The notes under the pieces: generated by a model
What the model was told of the DNA's origin: nothing
The model's database searches: none
The model's input: only the letters and a program-made list of their open reading frames with translations
NCBI GenBank assembly: GCA_033964015.1
Contig: CM066912.1
Coordinates: 32,287,086-32,351,085, forward strand
Origin: Scolanthus callimorphus
Taxonomy: Eukaryota > Cnidaria > Anthozoa > Actiniaria > Edwardsiidae
Length of the DNA stretch: 64,000 bases
Reading direction: 5' to 3'
In this document: positions 24,985 to 36,565 of the stretch, one piece after another
How positions within the stretch are numbered: the first letter of the stretch is position 1
Layout: the number at the start of each line of letters is the position of its first letter
Translations under genes and position numbers: made by a program

Positions 24985-26166
24985 TGCGCCATAATTAACG
25001 AACAGTTCGGAATAATACACATAAATTGAGTGCTTTTTACCAGAACTATAAAGAAATAGTGGAATCTGCTCAAGGCTGCACTGGGGACGATTTTGCACCG
25101 TTTGCACCATGCATCAAAGTTCTCCCAAACATGCGGTAATTTCACATGCTGGGCTCTAAATTTTCGGCGCGCTTCGCGCGCAAAAGAGCTTCAACTTCCT
25201 TTAAAAGCTGCCTTGATATTTTTTATATGTCGTGCCCCCCCCCCCCCAGTTTTTGGAGGCTTGCTGCGGCCCTGACCTAGCTGTCTGATTAATTGTTTTC
25301 TATTGTTGTCATATCCGCGGGATGCTAACGCTTTGCGCGGATCAATGAATATAAATAAACAATAAAGAATTCGCTACACAATACCTCAAATCGAGGCCCT
25401 GAGCTAAAATTACTAGCAAAACAGGTTTATACACGATATGGACTTTCCCTTTCACGTGATCAAATCTCACGTGATATTAAGTATAAGAAAGCAAAGACAC
25501 CCGAAAAGCAACCTCTCGATCGGACTTCATGGCGGTCATTGAGTGATCGTCGTCTTCAGGGCATCCGAGAAGAAGTTAATTACCTGTTAGAAAGCTATAT
25601 CGAGGTATGGCAGAAAAATACGTTTCTTTACACACGAGAGAAATTAACCCTGAGTTAGTATAGTTCTGATTAGCAATTCTAAAGTTGGCGCATTGTAACG
25701 GCCAATAAACCTCTCCGCACAACCTGCGCGTTTGCGAAGTTGCCACCAAGTTCTTGCGACGCCAGAAAGAACCGTAGACAGAGGCGTTCTTTAAGCGAAA
25801 GACTTCTGGTAGAATGCTGAAAATCAAGTCGTGAAGAGCAGACGTAGGGAAAGTGTGCAGTTGAAACCTTCAACTTCCGTTATTTTCAGGAAAAGTGAAT
25901 GATGCGTTTTAACTGCAAAAATACGATCAATACTATATCGATATATTTTGTATACACCTCAACTCTTCGGAAACGTCAAGTATCAGCACTTTCTTGGCCA
26001 AAACAAGTACCCATACGCATACATATCAAGATATATATTTCTAATTAATATCTTTATATCATTCTAATGTTTTTGACTCTTCGGAAACGTCTTCGACAGT
26101 GACACCGAGTCTTATTTACGTGACGGTGTTTCAACTTCCGGTATTTCTGAGAATCTTAGAGGGATA

Positions 26167-26326
26167 TCAGGGGCGTAGCCAGGGGGGTCCAGGGGGGCCC
26201 GGGCCTCCCCTTCCTCAGAAATGTTTCCATACATTTACTGTATTTGCTGGAGGAAATTTGAGCATTTTCGTCCCATGTTTCCACTATCTGGCCCCCCCTT
26301 CAAAAATTCCTGGCTACGCCGCTGGA
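26167..26326. mobile_element. Short element with GGGGCGTAGCCAGG ends
   Basis: The left GGGGCGTAGCCAGG and right CCTGGCTACGCC are inverted. The interior matches the 'ATTTTCGTCCCATGTTTCCACTAT' repeat family seen near 48440, 53370 and 61390. Confidence 0.6.
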
Positions 26327-26387
26327 TATTATGCGTCCGTGATTGGTCATTGTCATATCGCCTACAGGTCTACTTGATTTCTCCTAA

Positions 26388-26746
26388 GGCCGGCCCTGTC
26401 CACACTAACGCGTTTTCAAAAGTATTCGTTTTCAAACTTATACGGATTCGCAGCGTGTGTGGGCGGGAGATTTAGCTCCAAACAAGCGATCAGTTTTTAT
26501 TTGATGTGACGTGTGCAAGGACAGTCTCAAATTAATGGCACAGTTGACGTTGTAGTTTAGTCATTTTTATCCGGATTCGACCGTCGACACTAAAACGATA
26601 TATTTCGTTTTTATTCACTTTCGAGAGCGTTTCCAAACTGATACGGATTCGATGAAAACGATCAGCGTGTTAGTGTGGACGGAAGACCTAAACGTATCAA
26701 AAAGTACACGGATTCAAACGAAAACGCGTTAGTGTGGACGGGGTCT
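26388..26746. mobile_element. MITE with GTCCACACTAACGCG ends
   Basis: Terminal inverted repeats CCTGTCCACACTAACGCGTTTTC and GAAAACGCGTTAGTGTGGACGGGG enclose about 310 bp. Subterminal repeats of ACGGATTCG appear in both orientations. Confidence 0.75.
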
Positions 26747-27136
26747 AAGTGAAACCTAAAAAGAAACAGAGGAACACGAGAAAAAGTGTTGTTCAAGGGA
26801 TCGCGGTTCTCAAGAAAGGGAAGTTTTCACTCGTGTTTTTGCTGTAAGTTTCGAGTTTCTTTATAGCATAAAATAGCAGATGGCAGATTTAATGTATGCA
26901 AATGAGGGTGCAGGATTTTGTCTTGCGCGAAGAAGGAGGCCATGCGTAAAATCAATATGGCGCGGACGACGAATAGAAATAATTTCATTAGATGTACTGC
27001 AAAGTAATGGGGTAGTTTTCTCGCATTTTGCGCTACTACGGTCTAAAAATTAACGAGTAATTAATTTTATATACGGAAGCGAGGATTATCTCATAAATTT
27101 TCGAATTTTCTTTCCGTCGACTGAGACAACTGGGAG

Positions 27137-28265
27137 CATTCTCGAACCCAGAGCTCCCCGGCTCGTCGCCTCGCAGGGGAGGCGCTCTGGTGACATCCAT
27201 TTGAGGGCCTTCGCTGATTGGCTGAAATGGCGCGCACGCGTACATAAAAGTAGCTTAATTTTGCTTTATAAAAACGTATCTGTCAAAATAACAGTGGCAT
27301 TCGTTTCCTTGTCGTCTTTTCAACCTGTGCCTTTAACTTGAACGCTCTAAAAGTAATTATGAGGCATAGAACCACCATTTTCTTTTACGAATGCATGCGT
27401 CGGTGGATGTCACCAGAGCCTCCCCCGCGAGGTGACGAGCCGGGAGCTCTGGGTACGAGAATGAACTGGGAGGCGCTCGGTTCTCGTACCCAGAGCTCCC
27501 CGGGGACATCCATTTGAGAGCCTTCGCTGATTGGCTGAACGTTGGGGCATGCGCAGAAAGTTGTTTCTCTCAACGGCTCTGTCAACCTCGTACCCAGAGC
27601 CCGTCATTTTTTGGCCAGCGGCAAGATTCACAGGGCCCTGGGGGAATCCGATTTGTGAGCATGCGTGGTAGGTCAAAAACGTAACGAACTTTCATACAAT
27701 CTCGTACCCAGAGCCCGTCATCTTTTGGCCAGCGGCAAAGATTCAGGGCTCTGGGGGAATCGATTTTTTTTAAACCCAGATTCTGGGTTTCCGGTTTGAT
27801 TGTTGTATGAAAGTTCGTTACGTTTTTGACCTACCACGCATGCTCACAAATCGGATTCCCCCAGGGCCCTGAATCTTGCCGCTGGCCAAAAGATGACGGG
27901 CTCTGGGTACGAGGTTGACTTTCATATATACAACGTTCAACCGGAAACCCAGAATCTGGGTTTTAAAATTAAAAAATCGATTTCCCCAGAGCCCTGAATC
28001 TTGCCGCTGGCCAAACGATGACGGGCTCTGGGTACGAGATTGCGGCTCTGTATCAAATCTCGCGCATGCGTCAATGGCTGTCACCAGAGCCTCCCCCGCG
28101 AGGTGACGAGCCGAGGCCGAGCTCTGGGTTGGAGAATGCTCTGGTTTGATAAAAGCCGAGAGAGGAAGAACTTAATGCGCATGCCCCAAAGTTAAGAATC
28201 AGCCAATCAGCGACTAGGCCCTAAAATGGCTGCCACCAGAGGTGATGAGCCGGAGAGCTCTTGGT
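27137..28265. mobile_element. Cluster of CTCGTACCCAGAGC MITEs, several nested or truncated copies
   Basis: At least two related families alternate. One has ends CCCAGAGCTCCCCGGCTCGTC (27141, 27425-27500, 28080-28130, 28240-28262). The other has ends CTCGTACCCAGAGCCCGTCAT (27587-27700, a complete one at 27703-27915, and 27935-28042). The complete copy reads inwards TTTTGGCCAGCGGCAAG from both sides. Confidence 0.75.
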
Positions 28266-28652
28266 ACAAGAATAGGGTGCACGACACCGCGGAAACGCAT
28301 TTGCCATGCGCTTCCTGTGAAATGAAAACAAAGGAAATAATCATACATAACAAAGATAGTCTCGTGCTCTCTTGGAAATTTGGAAAACGTTAGCTCCAGA
28401 TACAAAATGTAAGGCCAAAAATTGCAGAGCAACTAGAATATGATCATTTATTATATAGCTCGTTTTTATTCGTTCAAAGTGCGCGCTCTGATTGGTTCTA
28501 TCATGGTCACGTGGCGGGCTACAAATTCAATGTAGCCCGCGCGGGCTACAATAAAAAAATTGTTGCCCGCGCGGGCGACATCGCTAGAGCGAGAAATTTC
28601 GGCGGACTATTTTTACCCATGTTTACCGTATTTTCTTTTAGCTATATAATAA

Positions 28653-28797
28653 AACACTTAATGACTGCGCCCTCGGGAAACAGCGAGTTTTGTTTTCCCT
28701 CGAATCTCGATGTTTCCCTCGACTTCGTCTCGGGAAACATCGAGATTCTCGGGAAAACAAAGCTCGCTGTTTCCCTCGGAAGCAGTCATTAAGTGTA
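28653..28797. repeat. Palindromic element, about 68-bp arms
   Basis: The left arm starts ACACTTAATGACTGC and the right arm ends GCAGTCATTAAGTGT. The arms are almost fully complementary, with a loop of about 5 bases near 28724. It lies about 260 bp upstream of the VWA gene. Confidence 0.8.
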
Positions 28798-29056
28798 TAA
28801 TATTTCTCTGAACGTTTGCACCTCGCAATTTAGGCTTGCACCCAAGGCGAAATTCTGGTTTAAAGTCGAAATTTGTCGTTCGCTGTTTTTATGTAGATTT
28901 TTTCAATTGTCTTCATTTCACAGGCCAGTGAATCTTTAGCGCATGTGAACTGCGTTTTGCCGCGGTGTCGGGCCATCTCCTGAGCTGGTATTCTGCGCAA
29001 TCTCGCAGGATTATAATGGTTCACTCTCTCCCTCTCTCTCTCTCTAAACAGAAAGC

Positions 29057-31125
29057 ATGTCGAGCTTGATAGGGATACTGGTGGACGTGTCCGGCTCCAT
29101 GAAGACAAGTGTTGGTGATCAAGTCGAGGAGGAAGGGGGAGCGTGGGCGAGGTCCATCTTTAAAGTCATCGACGAGTTAATCAAACATGATGTGCCGTCT
29201 TCAAATCAAATTTTCGCCTTGGCCTTTGGAGGCTCCTCTGGACTAGCAATCTTTGATTTGTTAGGCACGGTGAAAGCGGATGAGACGAAGAGGAGAAAAG
29301 AGAAGACCGCCATCGAAGATTTGAAATCCAGGATGAGTAAAAGAGAAATGATTGAGGAATCCATGCGTATCCTTGAACGAAATGGAGCACGGAGAATTTG
29401 GAAATGGGCTAAAATGAATGTCTTGCTCAGGGTTATTGAAGAAGACACAGCTCCTTCAATACTTTACAATTTGCGAAAAAGTTCTGATTTTGCGAACAAG
29501 TTTGTTCACAAGTGTCTTCCCAGAGAATGCATTGAGATTTCAGTTTCAATTTCAGGTTTCGCCACTGAAGGTGCATATATGTTTGGAGGTTTTGCTGATC
29601 TGTTTCTTCCATTTAATACACAAGAAGTGGCAACAGAAAGTTCAGTCAGAGAAGCAATCAAGAAGGGGAAACAACTTATGGTCGAAAGCAATGAAATTCA
29701 AATAGTGGAGGTCAGCAAAGCTGCGATTATGAGTGTGCGCGACGCATCAGAAATACTGCATGCCAGTGTAGATGAAGAAACACTCACAGATAATCAGGTC
29801 GATGATTTGTTGAAGGTAGTTGAGCCTGTCATTTATGGAGGGACGCCGCTCATGAAGACCATGCGTCACTCGGTGGATCTGTTTTCGTACCCAGAATTTG
29901 CAAATCATCAGAAGCTACTGTTTGTTCTCTCTGATGGCCAGCCTAGTGACGGAAATGCTCCACCTCTCCAAGAGCTTGCCAATCAGGGAGTCACCGTTGT
30001 AAGTTGCTTTATAACCCATCAAAAGCTCTCAAACCCTCGTCGATTGTTCAGCATTCAAGACAGTAGTTGGGAAGAGCCGGCAAAGTTCATGTTCAGAATG
30101 AGTTCAACTATCAAAACGCAGAGCATACCACGAACCCTCTTTGTCAAGAGAGGATGGACCATAGATATTGACAACAATGAGACACGTCTTTTTTTCAAGT
30201 GAACCACCCCGACATCATCAAGGATGTCTGCCAATTGGCGAAGACCGGTGTCCTCACTCAAGACGCCCTCTCAGACGTGCTTTCTTCAGTTGATCTGGAT
30301 ATCTACATCAACAAGGCAAACGAAGGGTTTGAAGCAAAACGCCAACACGGGGGGACGTGTTATGCGAATGCCACAGCCGCTGTACTGGATCTCGCAATGA
30401 AACGAATCATAGGCCGAGACGGCGGTTACCCGAATTTCTTTAAGCTGAGAAAAAAGCTCATTGCCAAGTATGGAGAGGACGGAGCCCCGACCATGAAAGT
30501 CTTGCAGGAAATTTGCCCAGAATATCGGCTCCGATGCCAAAAGGTGGACGCCGTTGGTGCAATGAAAGCTCTTTCCGCAAAGAGACCAGTGGTGGCCAGG
30601 TTTCGTTTGACCGGAGCCCAGTGGGATCAATTTTCCCTGTTCTTTGATGAAAACCCGCAAGGAATCCTTACCAAAACATACCTCGATTCAAAGACGCATT
30701 CTACTAGCCCCTCCGGCGGCCATGCAGTGGTCCTTACAAGTTACGATGCCGAGAGCTTGCGTCTGATGAATTCATGGGGCGATGGCTGGGCTGACAGTGG
30801 GTTCTTTAGGGTGCAGAATGCCGATGTCCTTGGGTTGGAATTCTCAGACGTGTTTTGGACTCTGAACGACTTGGGTGACGAAGAGAAAAAAGCGTATGAC
30901 AAACACGGTGCTGAAGTCGCTGCCAAATTGATGCGATCCCTGAAGGGCTTACAAGAGGCAAAGTACAGATGCCCCTTGACTGATTGCGGCGTTGAATCAA
31001 AGGTAGTTGAATACTCGGGGCATCTGCTGAAAGCAAAGTGCCCTAGCTGTGGCGGAACATTCAATGCCAACCAAGTTGGCGGTGATTTGGCATTGAATTT
31101 GTACCTCGCGTCACTGACGCACTAG
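29057..31125 (+). CDS. VWA domain - papain-like (C1) peptidase - zinc ribbon protein, frame interrupted at 30190-30202
   Basis: The ATG at 29057 follows an acceptor-like AAACAG, so a 5' untranslated exon is likely; the coding part has no intron. The first frame (to the TGA at 30200) starts with a VWA fold: MIDAS motif DVSGS near residue 9, GGTPLMKTM as the threonine loop and VLSDGQPSDG as the acidic loop. The second frame runs from just after the T-run to 31125. It contains a papain-like core: GGTCYANA (nucleophile Cys), SGGHAVVLTSYD (His) and MNSWGDGW (Asn). A CPLTDC...CPSCGG zinc ribbon follows. The two frames differ by one base exactly at TTTTTTC; joined, they give about 689 residues. The family is unknown to me. 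The protein could sense and cleave targets after metal-dependent VWA binding, but that is inference. AATAAA stands at 31829 and 31855. Confidence 0.8.
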
Positions 31126-31497
31126 ATCCTTGACAATATTAAGAGCGGACTCCCTGTGGTATATGTGCCGAGTGGGAGCGTGGGAGCCGCTTGGTTCAAG
31201 GCCAGGCGTCACATCTACAACCTAACCACAGGAAACCCGCCTAAGAACACTAGGGACTAGTTCCATAATCGAAGCAATTGGGAGCTATCACTCGCCGAGT
31301 TTGTCGACGGCGTAGGGGCAACCGCAATTTTTTTCTTCCTGGAAAATGTTAACACACCATTTATCAAGACATATGGCACGATAGTTCTCATTGAAATGTA
31401 TCGTTTTCTTTAAATATTTCCTTGAATGGGGAAAGTTTCTACTTTTGGAATTTGAACCGTTAGACCAGAATGAGATACACTTATAGATAAAACACAA

Positions 31498-31713
31498 TCT
31501 CGTACCCAGAGCCCGTCATCTTTTGGCCAGCGGCAAGAATCAGGGCCCTGGGGGAATCCGATTTGTGAGCATGCGTGGTAGGTCCAAAAACGTAACGAAC
31601 TTTCATACAACAATCAAACCGGAAACCCAGAATCTGGGTTTTAAAAAAATCGATTCCCCCAGAGCCCTGAATCTTGCCGCTGGCCAAAAGATGACGGGCT
31701 CTGGGTACGAGAT
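31498..31713. mobile_element. Complete CTCGTACCCAGAGCCCGTCAT MITE
   Basis: It has the same ends and interior as the copy at 27703-27915: TCTCGTACCCAGAGCCCGTC, its complement at the right end, and TTTTGGCCAGCGGCAAG just inside. It lies in the 3' flank of the VWA gene, before its AATAAA signals. Confidence 0.8.
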
Positions 31714-31978
31714 TGGATAAAACACAAAAAGCCGAATCTTTTTATAGGTCGTTATGCGCATGCGTAGATAGAAATCGCCAGTGGCACTTAAACTCTGTCA
31801 AAGAAAGAGTTACTATAACGAGAACGATAATAAATAGCGCAAAATTAAATAACGAATAAAGTTCTAGATTTATTGTAAATGTGTAAACAGGAATGAAAAA
31901 ACCAAATGGTCAATCATGGATCCCTTTGTCAATAGACTACCGACGTACCCGTTACGTAACAGTAACCTGCTACTAAAC

Positions 31979-32517
31979 TATAGATCGTTTTCATGTGACG
32001 TCATACAATTTCTAACTTTGAAACTATGATCGCTATCCCTTTGTGCCTTTTGTCACATTTCTAGCTACCTCTAGCGGGTGTCCATGCCAGCTTTTATGAA
32101 CATCTGTTATTTTGCCTCGAGTTTTGTCACGCAATACTTGTCACGATTTTTGGGAGGCCATAATTTTCTCAAATTCATCAGTTTGACAATCTAAACTATT
32201 CCAGTCTGTTATAGAAGTGAATATATATGCATTACAGCTGAATTTGGGTGAATATTTGTAGTTTTTGTGCACTTTTGCGACAATCGATCATTTGGCGGCC
32301 ATCTTGGTGCACCACAGAGGTGCACCAAGATGGCGGCGCCATACATTTCACTGTAAATAAAATTGGTGTTCAAATGCGTATATCTCGGATACCCAATATT
32401 CTATGCGGATAAAACTTGGCAGAATTACATAGTTTTTAGTCCTCTTTCAGATACATCTAATGAAATGTGTTTTAATCTAGCGAGCAAAGATCATATTAAC
32501 GCTGAAAACGATCTATA
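31979..32517. mobile_element. Inverted-repeat element with a GGTGCACCAAGATGGCGGC hairpin
   Basis: The ends TATAGATCGTTTTCA and TGAAAACGATCTATA are perfect inverted repeats. In the middle (about 32295-32338) a strong hairpin pairs GCGGCCATCTTGGTGCACC with its complement. CCATCTT/AAGATGG resembles a YY1 core. There is no ORF. Confidence 0.7.
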
Positions 32518-33818
32518 GATCAAGACCTAGCAGATGGTGATCTCACTTGACATTCTCAACCCCGTAAATGTCAGCTTAGGGAGTACAGATTAAGTTACCA
32601 TGGCGACAAGGGGTACAGCACGATAATCACGTGGTGCATGTCATTGATGACGTCGATTAAATGCTTGGACTTTGTAGGGTAGAAAAGGCTAGATGGGACT
32701 CCCGGTTTATTGCCTTTCGAAAATCTTTGTTCTAACGCTAGCTCTGTAAGGTTTTTGCACCGATTATTTGTGTTTTGAAAGCCCTGGAAAGCGTTCCCTG
32801 AATTAAACATCCAAGGAATCCAATAGCTTTTAGAACTCTGAGTGATTTTTTGGTTTACTAAAGTCTGCGATCGAAGGAAACTGCGACAACACCGTTGATC
32901 CCCTGCGCACTTCACTCGCTATTAGTTTTCGCTCGGCCGTAAATCCGCAGAAACGCACCTGGGTACGAGGCAGCCGTTTGACAGCTAGTTGCCTCAAGAG
33001 TTCGGCAAATCATGAGAAGCGCCGTAATGCATATAGGGGCGTGGCTAAGGGAGTCATCCTTAGGTGCATGTGACCCCTCCTTTTGCGGGACAAAAGTGAC
33101 ACATAACAACAACACAAAATCGGCAAAAATGGTCATAATTTCAATACCTGTGACCCCTCCCCCCATCCCAAATACTTGCTATGTACCCCCTATTTTAAGA
33201 GCGTGCCCGAGTCAACGTGGATGAACTTGTGCATGCTTTCCTGTATCATTTTGTTACTTCTTCACATCAGTTAGATGCTTTGGACTTCTTTAGGTTTCCC
33301 TGAGTGCTACAAACTCGAATACTTTCAATTTGTCAGTTGATTTAACAATGACAATACAAGCCGCTAATAAAACAGTTTTTAACATCTTAATATATTGACA
33401 CAGCTTTGTATGAAAATGAGCGAATGAGCCATCGCAGATAAACCTATCACGACCTATGCCAATCATCTCGAGACAGCTGTTCATGGCGGTCACACAACGT
33501 ACCGAAAGACGTTTAGTCTGGCCGGTCAAATCAATAATTTCAAGCTATTTGCAAAAAATACCTTCCTACAATAGGCAAGTTTCGTATTTGATTATTGAAA
33601 CGACCAGGCCATTTTTTTTTGTCAGGTCAACTGAAAGCTATGAAACTAATAATCGATAATATAACAAATTATATCATAAATTCGATATAAACAGCTGTAT
33701 GTATAGTCATCCCAAAATCACTTATAACACTGTGATTAACCTAATAAGCAAGGTAAGTCGTTTTGTCGCCAAGACTCACGCCGTTAAAAACTTAAAATTT
33801 TGATTTAACTTCGACATA

Positions 33819-34361
33819 CAGTCGAAGCTCTCTGTGCGACCGCTCTCGTAAGCGACCAGCTCTCATAACGACCATTTTCTCGAAATCCCGTTTGAAATGT
33901 CACATAAACTCTGTTATTTCAAGCTCTCGTAAGCGACCGCCTTATCGATGCGACCAGCTCCGTTAGCGACCACAATTTCAAATCACCAACAGAAATTTTC
34001 TATTGTTTTTAAGCTCTCGTAAGCGACCATGCTACTTTTTGTCTTTAAAACATCAGTCATCACCTCATAAATATCTAAACTGATACAAGCTGCACCGGTG
34101 AAATGCTATTTTCTATGTACATATTTGCGGTTATCTATTCTTTATTAACGTCGGGAAATAAATCAAACTATTTTAAGCATTAGTATCACATGTTTTTTTT
34201 CTAGATTTATTGTACTAAGCTCTTGTAAGCGACCAACACCTATTGTTCAAGTAGGAAGCCGCTTGGTGGTCGCTTACGAGAGCCGTTCTCGTAAGCGACC
34301 ATCTCCGTTAACGACCGCAATTTTCAGTTCCCGAGGTGGTCGCTTACGAGAGCTTCGACTG
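33819..34361. mobile_element. Tc1/mariner-pogo-type MITE with CAGTCGAAGCTCTC ends and TA duplication
   Basis: The ends CAGTCGAAGCTCTC and GAGAGCTTCGACTG are flanked by TA on both sides. The interior repeats a GCTCTCGTAAGCGACCA phrase about eight times in both orientations. The TA target and the CAGT terminus fit the pogo branch of Tc1/mariner. Confidence 0.8.
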
Positions 34362-35239
34362 TATTTATATTTAGTTTTGTGAGATGAGTGTTCCCTGTTA
34401 ATGCAATGAGCAATGAGGCTACTATACCAGGCTACAGCCTCTCTAAAGGGACTACCGTGGGACGATTTTGGTTTAAAAAGCGTATCTCTCTCACACACAC
34501 GCTGTAATAGGTCCACGGATGTTAAAAACATTGTTTACTGTTTATTGACACAGCTTTATATCAAAATAATAATGACCCACAATGATTAATATGCCAATCA
34601 ATTTTAGCCAGCTGTTCATATACGCCGTTTTTTTAGCATAAAATTCAAAACCTTCAGAGATTCAGATCATTTGTCGCTAAAAGTGCACAAGAATAAGCAC
34701 CCACGTCCCGCCGCGGAAAACAAGTTCAAATTTGACGGTAAGTCTAGTCCCATCGGTTTGACCCAATTACATGAACATGAAAAAATTCAGAACTGACTTG
34801 TTGATCGGATACAAATATCCAGACAAACGTTTATAAATGTATTCTTTTTTTCTGCGACCGCAGAGAAAGAAGTAAGAGAAATGAATTGAATTTGTGTCGC
34901 GTGCACGACACTTTTCACAGTAGTACAGGAATAGCACGTCATTTCGAAAATTTCTAATAGATTTTTGGTCAGGAAGATTGGTACATTCCGTTCGTCCAAC
35001 AGTCGACGGCGCGTTCAAGTTTCGCATATGGGCGGACAATTAAAGTTAACGGCCAAAACGTTTGAAGTATTACGTTTGCCTTACGAAGGTTTTACAACTG
35101 TTCCCAGTAGATAGGAGATGAATGTCGGAGGGAAATAGTTTGTTTTAGTATTCACCAGACAAGTCAGTTAGTTACAATATAAAATCATTCTCAATACTTC
35201 CCTAAAAGCGAAATTCGATGACGCGCGCCCAACGCTTCG

Positions 35240-35342
35240 TCGCTACGCTTCGTCGCAACGCCCCTAGTTGCAACGCCCCTAGTCGCAACGCCCCTAGTTG
35301 CAACGCCCCTAGTTGCAACGCCCCTCGTCGCAATGCCCCTAA
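35240..35342. repeat. 15-bp tandem repeat (GCAACGCCCCTAGTT)
   Basis: About six copies of a 15-bp unit, alternating TTG/TCG at one position, end about 80 bp before the ATG of the cysteine-rich peptide. Confidence 0.9.
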
Positions 35343-35421
35343 TCTATGCTCTTTTAGTAACAGAATTCGTTATTTTGAACCGTAACACCTGTCATTATCC
35401 TTCTCCAGGTCAACATCTGAG

Positions 35422-35667
35422 ATGAAAATCATCAATATATTAGTTCCCATTCTCCTTGTCCTGATACTCGTCCAATCCTCAAAGGGAAATGCGATTCGCG
35501 AAAGCAAACTCAGTCCCAGGAGCTTCCCGTGTGCTGTGAAATGCTATATTAATAAAGCGAGTACATCGTGTCACATGCAGTGCATATTTAACGAAAGCAG
35601 AAATTGTTACGGGAATTGCATCGAGGAACAAAAAGGCAGGTGCCTCCAAAAGTGCGAATCCGGATGA
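35422..35667 (+). CDS. Small secreted peptide with four CX3C pairs
   Basis: An 81-residue ORF starts with a clear signal peptide (MKIINILVPILLVLILVQSS). The mature part holds exactly eight cysteines spaced C-x3-C-x8-C-x3-C-x7-C-x3-C-x7-C-x3-C. Paired CX3C motifs usually staple helical hairpins. A splice-acceptor-like TTCTCCAG ends 15 nt before the ATG, so a 5' untranslated exon is probable, and AATAAA follows at 35845-35850. I do not recognise the family; the class (small, secreted, disulphide-rich) includes antimicrobial peptides, venom-type peptides and signalling peptides. Function is not assigned. The high cysteine regularity and signal peptide make chance unlikely. Confidence 0.65.
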   Translation: MKIINILVPILLVLILVQSSKGNAIRESKLSPRSFPCAVKCYINKASTSCHMQCIFNESRNCYGNCIEEQKGRCLQKCESG

Positions 35668-36197
35668 GAAGTCTTTCTGGTTGAACTGCGCATTACCAAT
35701 ACTACAATAGTATATCACTAGATAACTGAATCATATGAATAGGCAAATAGTTATACAGATTGTTTGAACTAATGATAAGAAGGTTAATATATAGCATACA
35801 TACATATATATATACATGTATTGGCACAAATATATTCGGCAATTAATAAATGTCATACGATGATTATCAAGACATTGCTTGTTGTTATATGATACATAGG
35901 AGAGTTTGTAAAACAAGGTCTTAGCTCTTGGACCTTATCTAGCGCCCTATCTCGCCTTATCTCCCAGTCATGTATAAACGCACTGGTCATTTTGACCACA
36001 AAACTAAATCAGGCCATTTAAGACTCAAGGACGACAATAGAACGAGTCTGAGATGACCAATTTCTTTTAATCAATTTGACCGTCCGCTATTACAGTGTAT
36101 TAAATTGGCACAATTTTATCTCGCCTTTCAATTGGACCATTTTCCCCTCATCTCGCCTTTCAATTGGACCATTTCCCCCCTTTTCTCGCCTTTTCTT

Positions 36198-36565
36198 CGC
36201 AGTGGTAGAGCGCAGTGGTAGAGAGCCCGGCTTATATGCGCGGGAGGTTGGGAGTTCAAACCCCGGCCGGCCAACACTCAGGTTCTTTTTCTAATAATTG
36301 AGGAGAAGGTGCTGCCTTTGCCCTAATATCTGCAAATGGTTAGCCCTTCGCGTCTTCTCGGATAAGGACGTTAAACCGTAGGTCCCGTCTCTCACATACA
36401 CTACACTAACCGGAACCATAGGGACGCTAAAGAACCACGGGGACGCGGGAGTGACCATCCCCAGTGTATAGGTCTCACACTCATACTAACATAGTCGAGC
36501 GTTTCATACATGAGCTTCTAGTGACTACTCCCCACGTTATCGACTTAAAATAAATCATTTACATT
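36198..36565 (+). mobile_element. tRNA-derived SINE
   Basis: The head has an A-box-like AGTGGTAGAG (duplicated) and a B-box GGGAGTTCAAACCCCGG at the right spacing for a tRNA-derived promoter. A body follows with GATAAGGACGTTAAACCG and a tail of repeated CATTTA/TTACAT. A body fragment (GTTGCCTTTGCTCTTA...AAATGGTTAG) recurs near 48550. Confidence 0.75.

Noticed and set aside
30286..30660. 124-codon minus-strand frame under the peptidase coding region
   Set aside because: It is the shadow of the plus-strand papain-like domain, which carries clear catalytic motifs.
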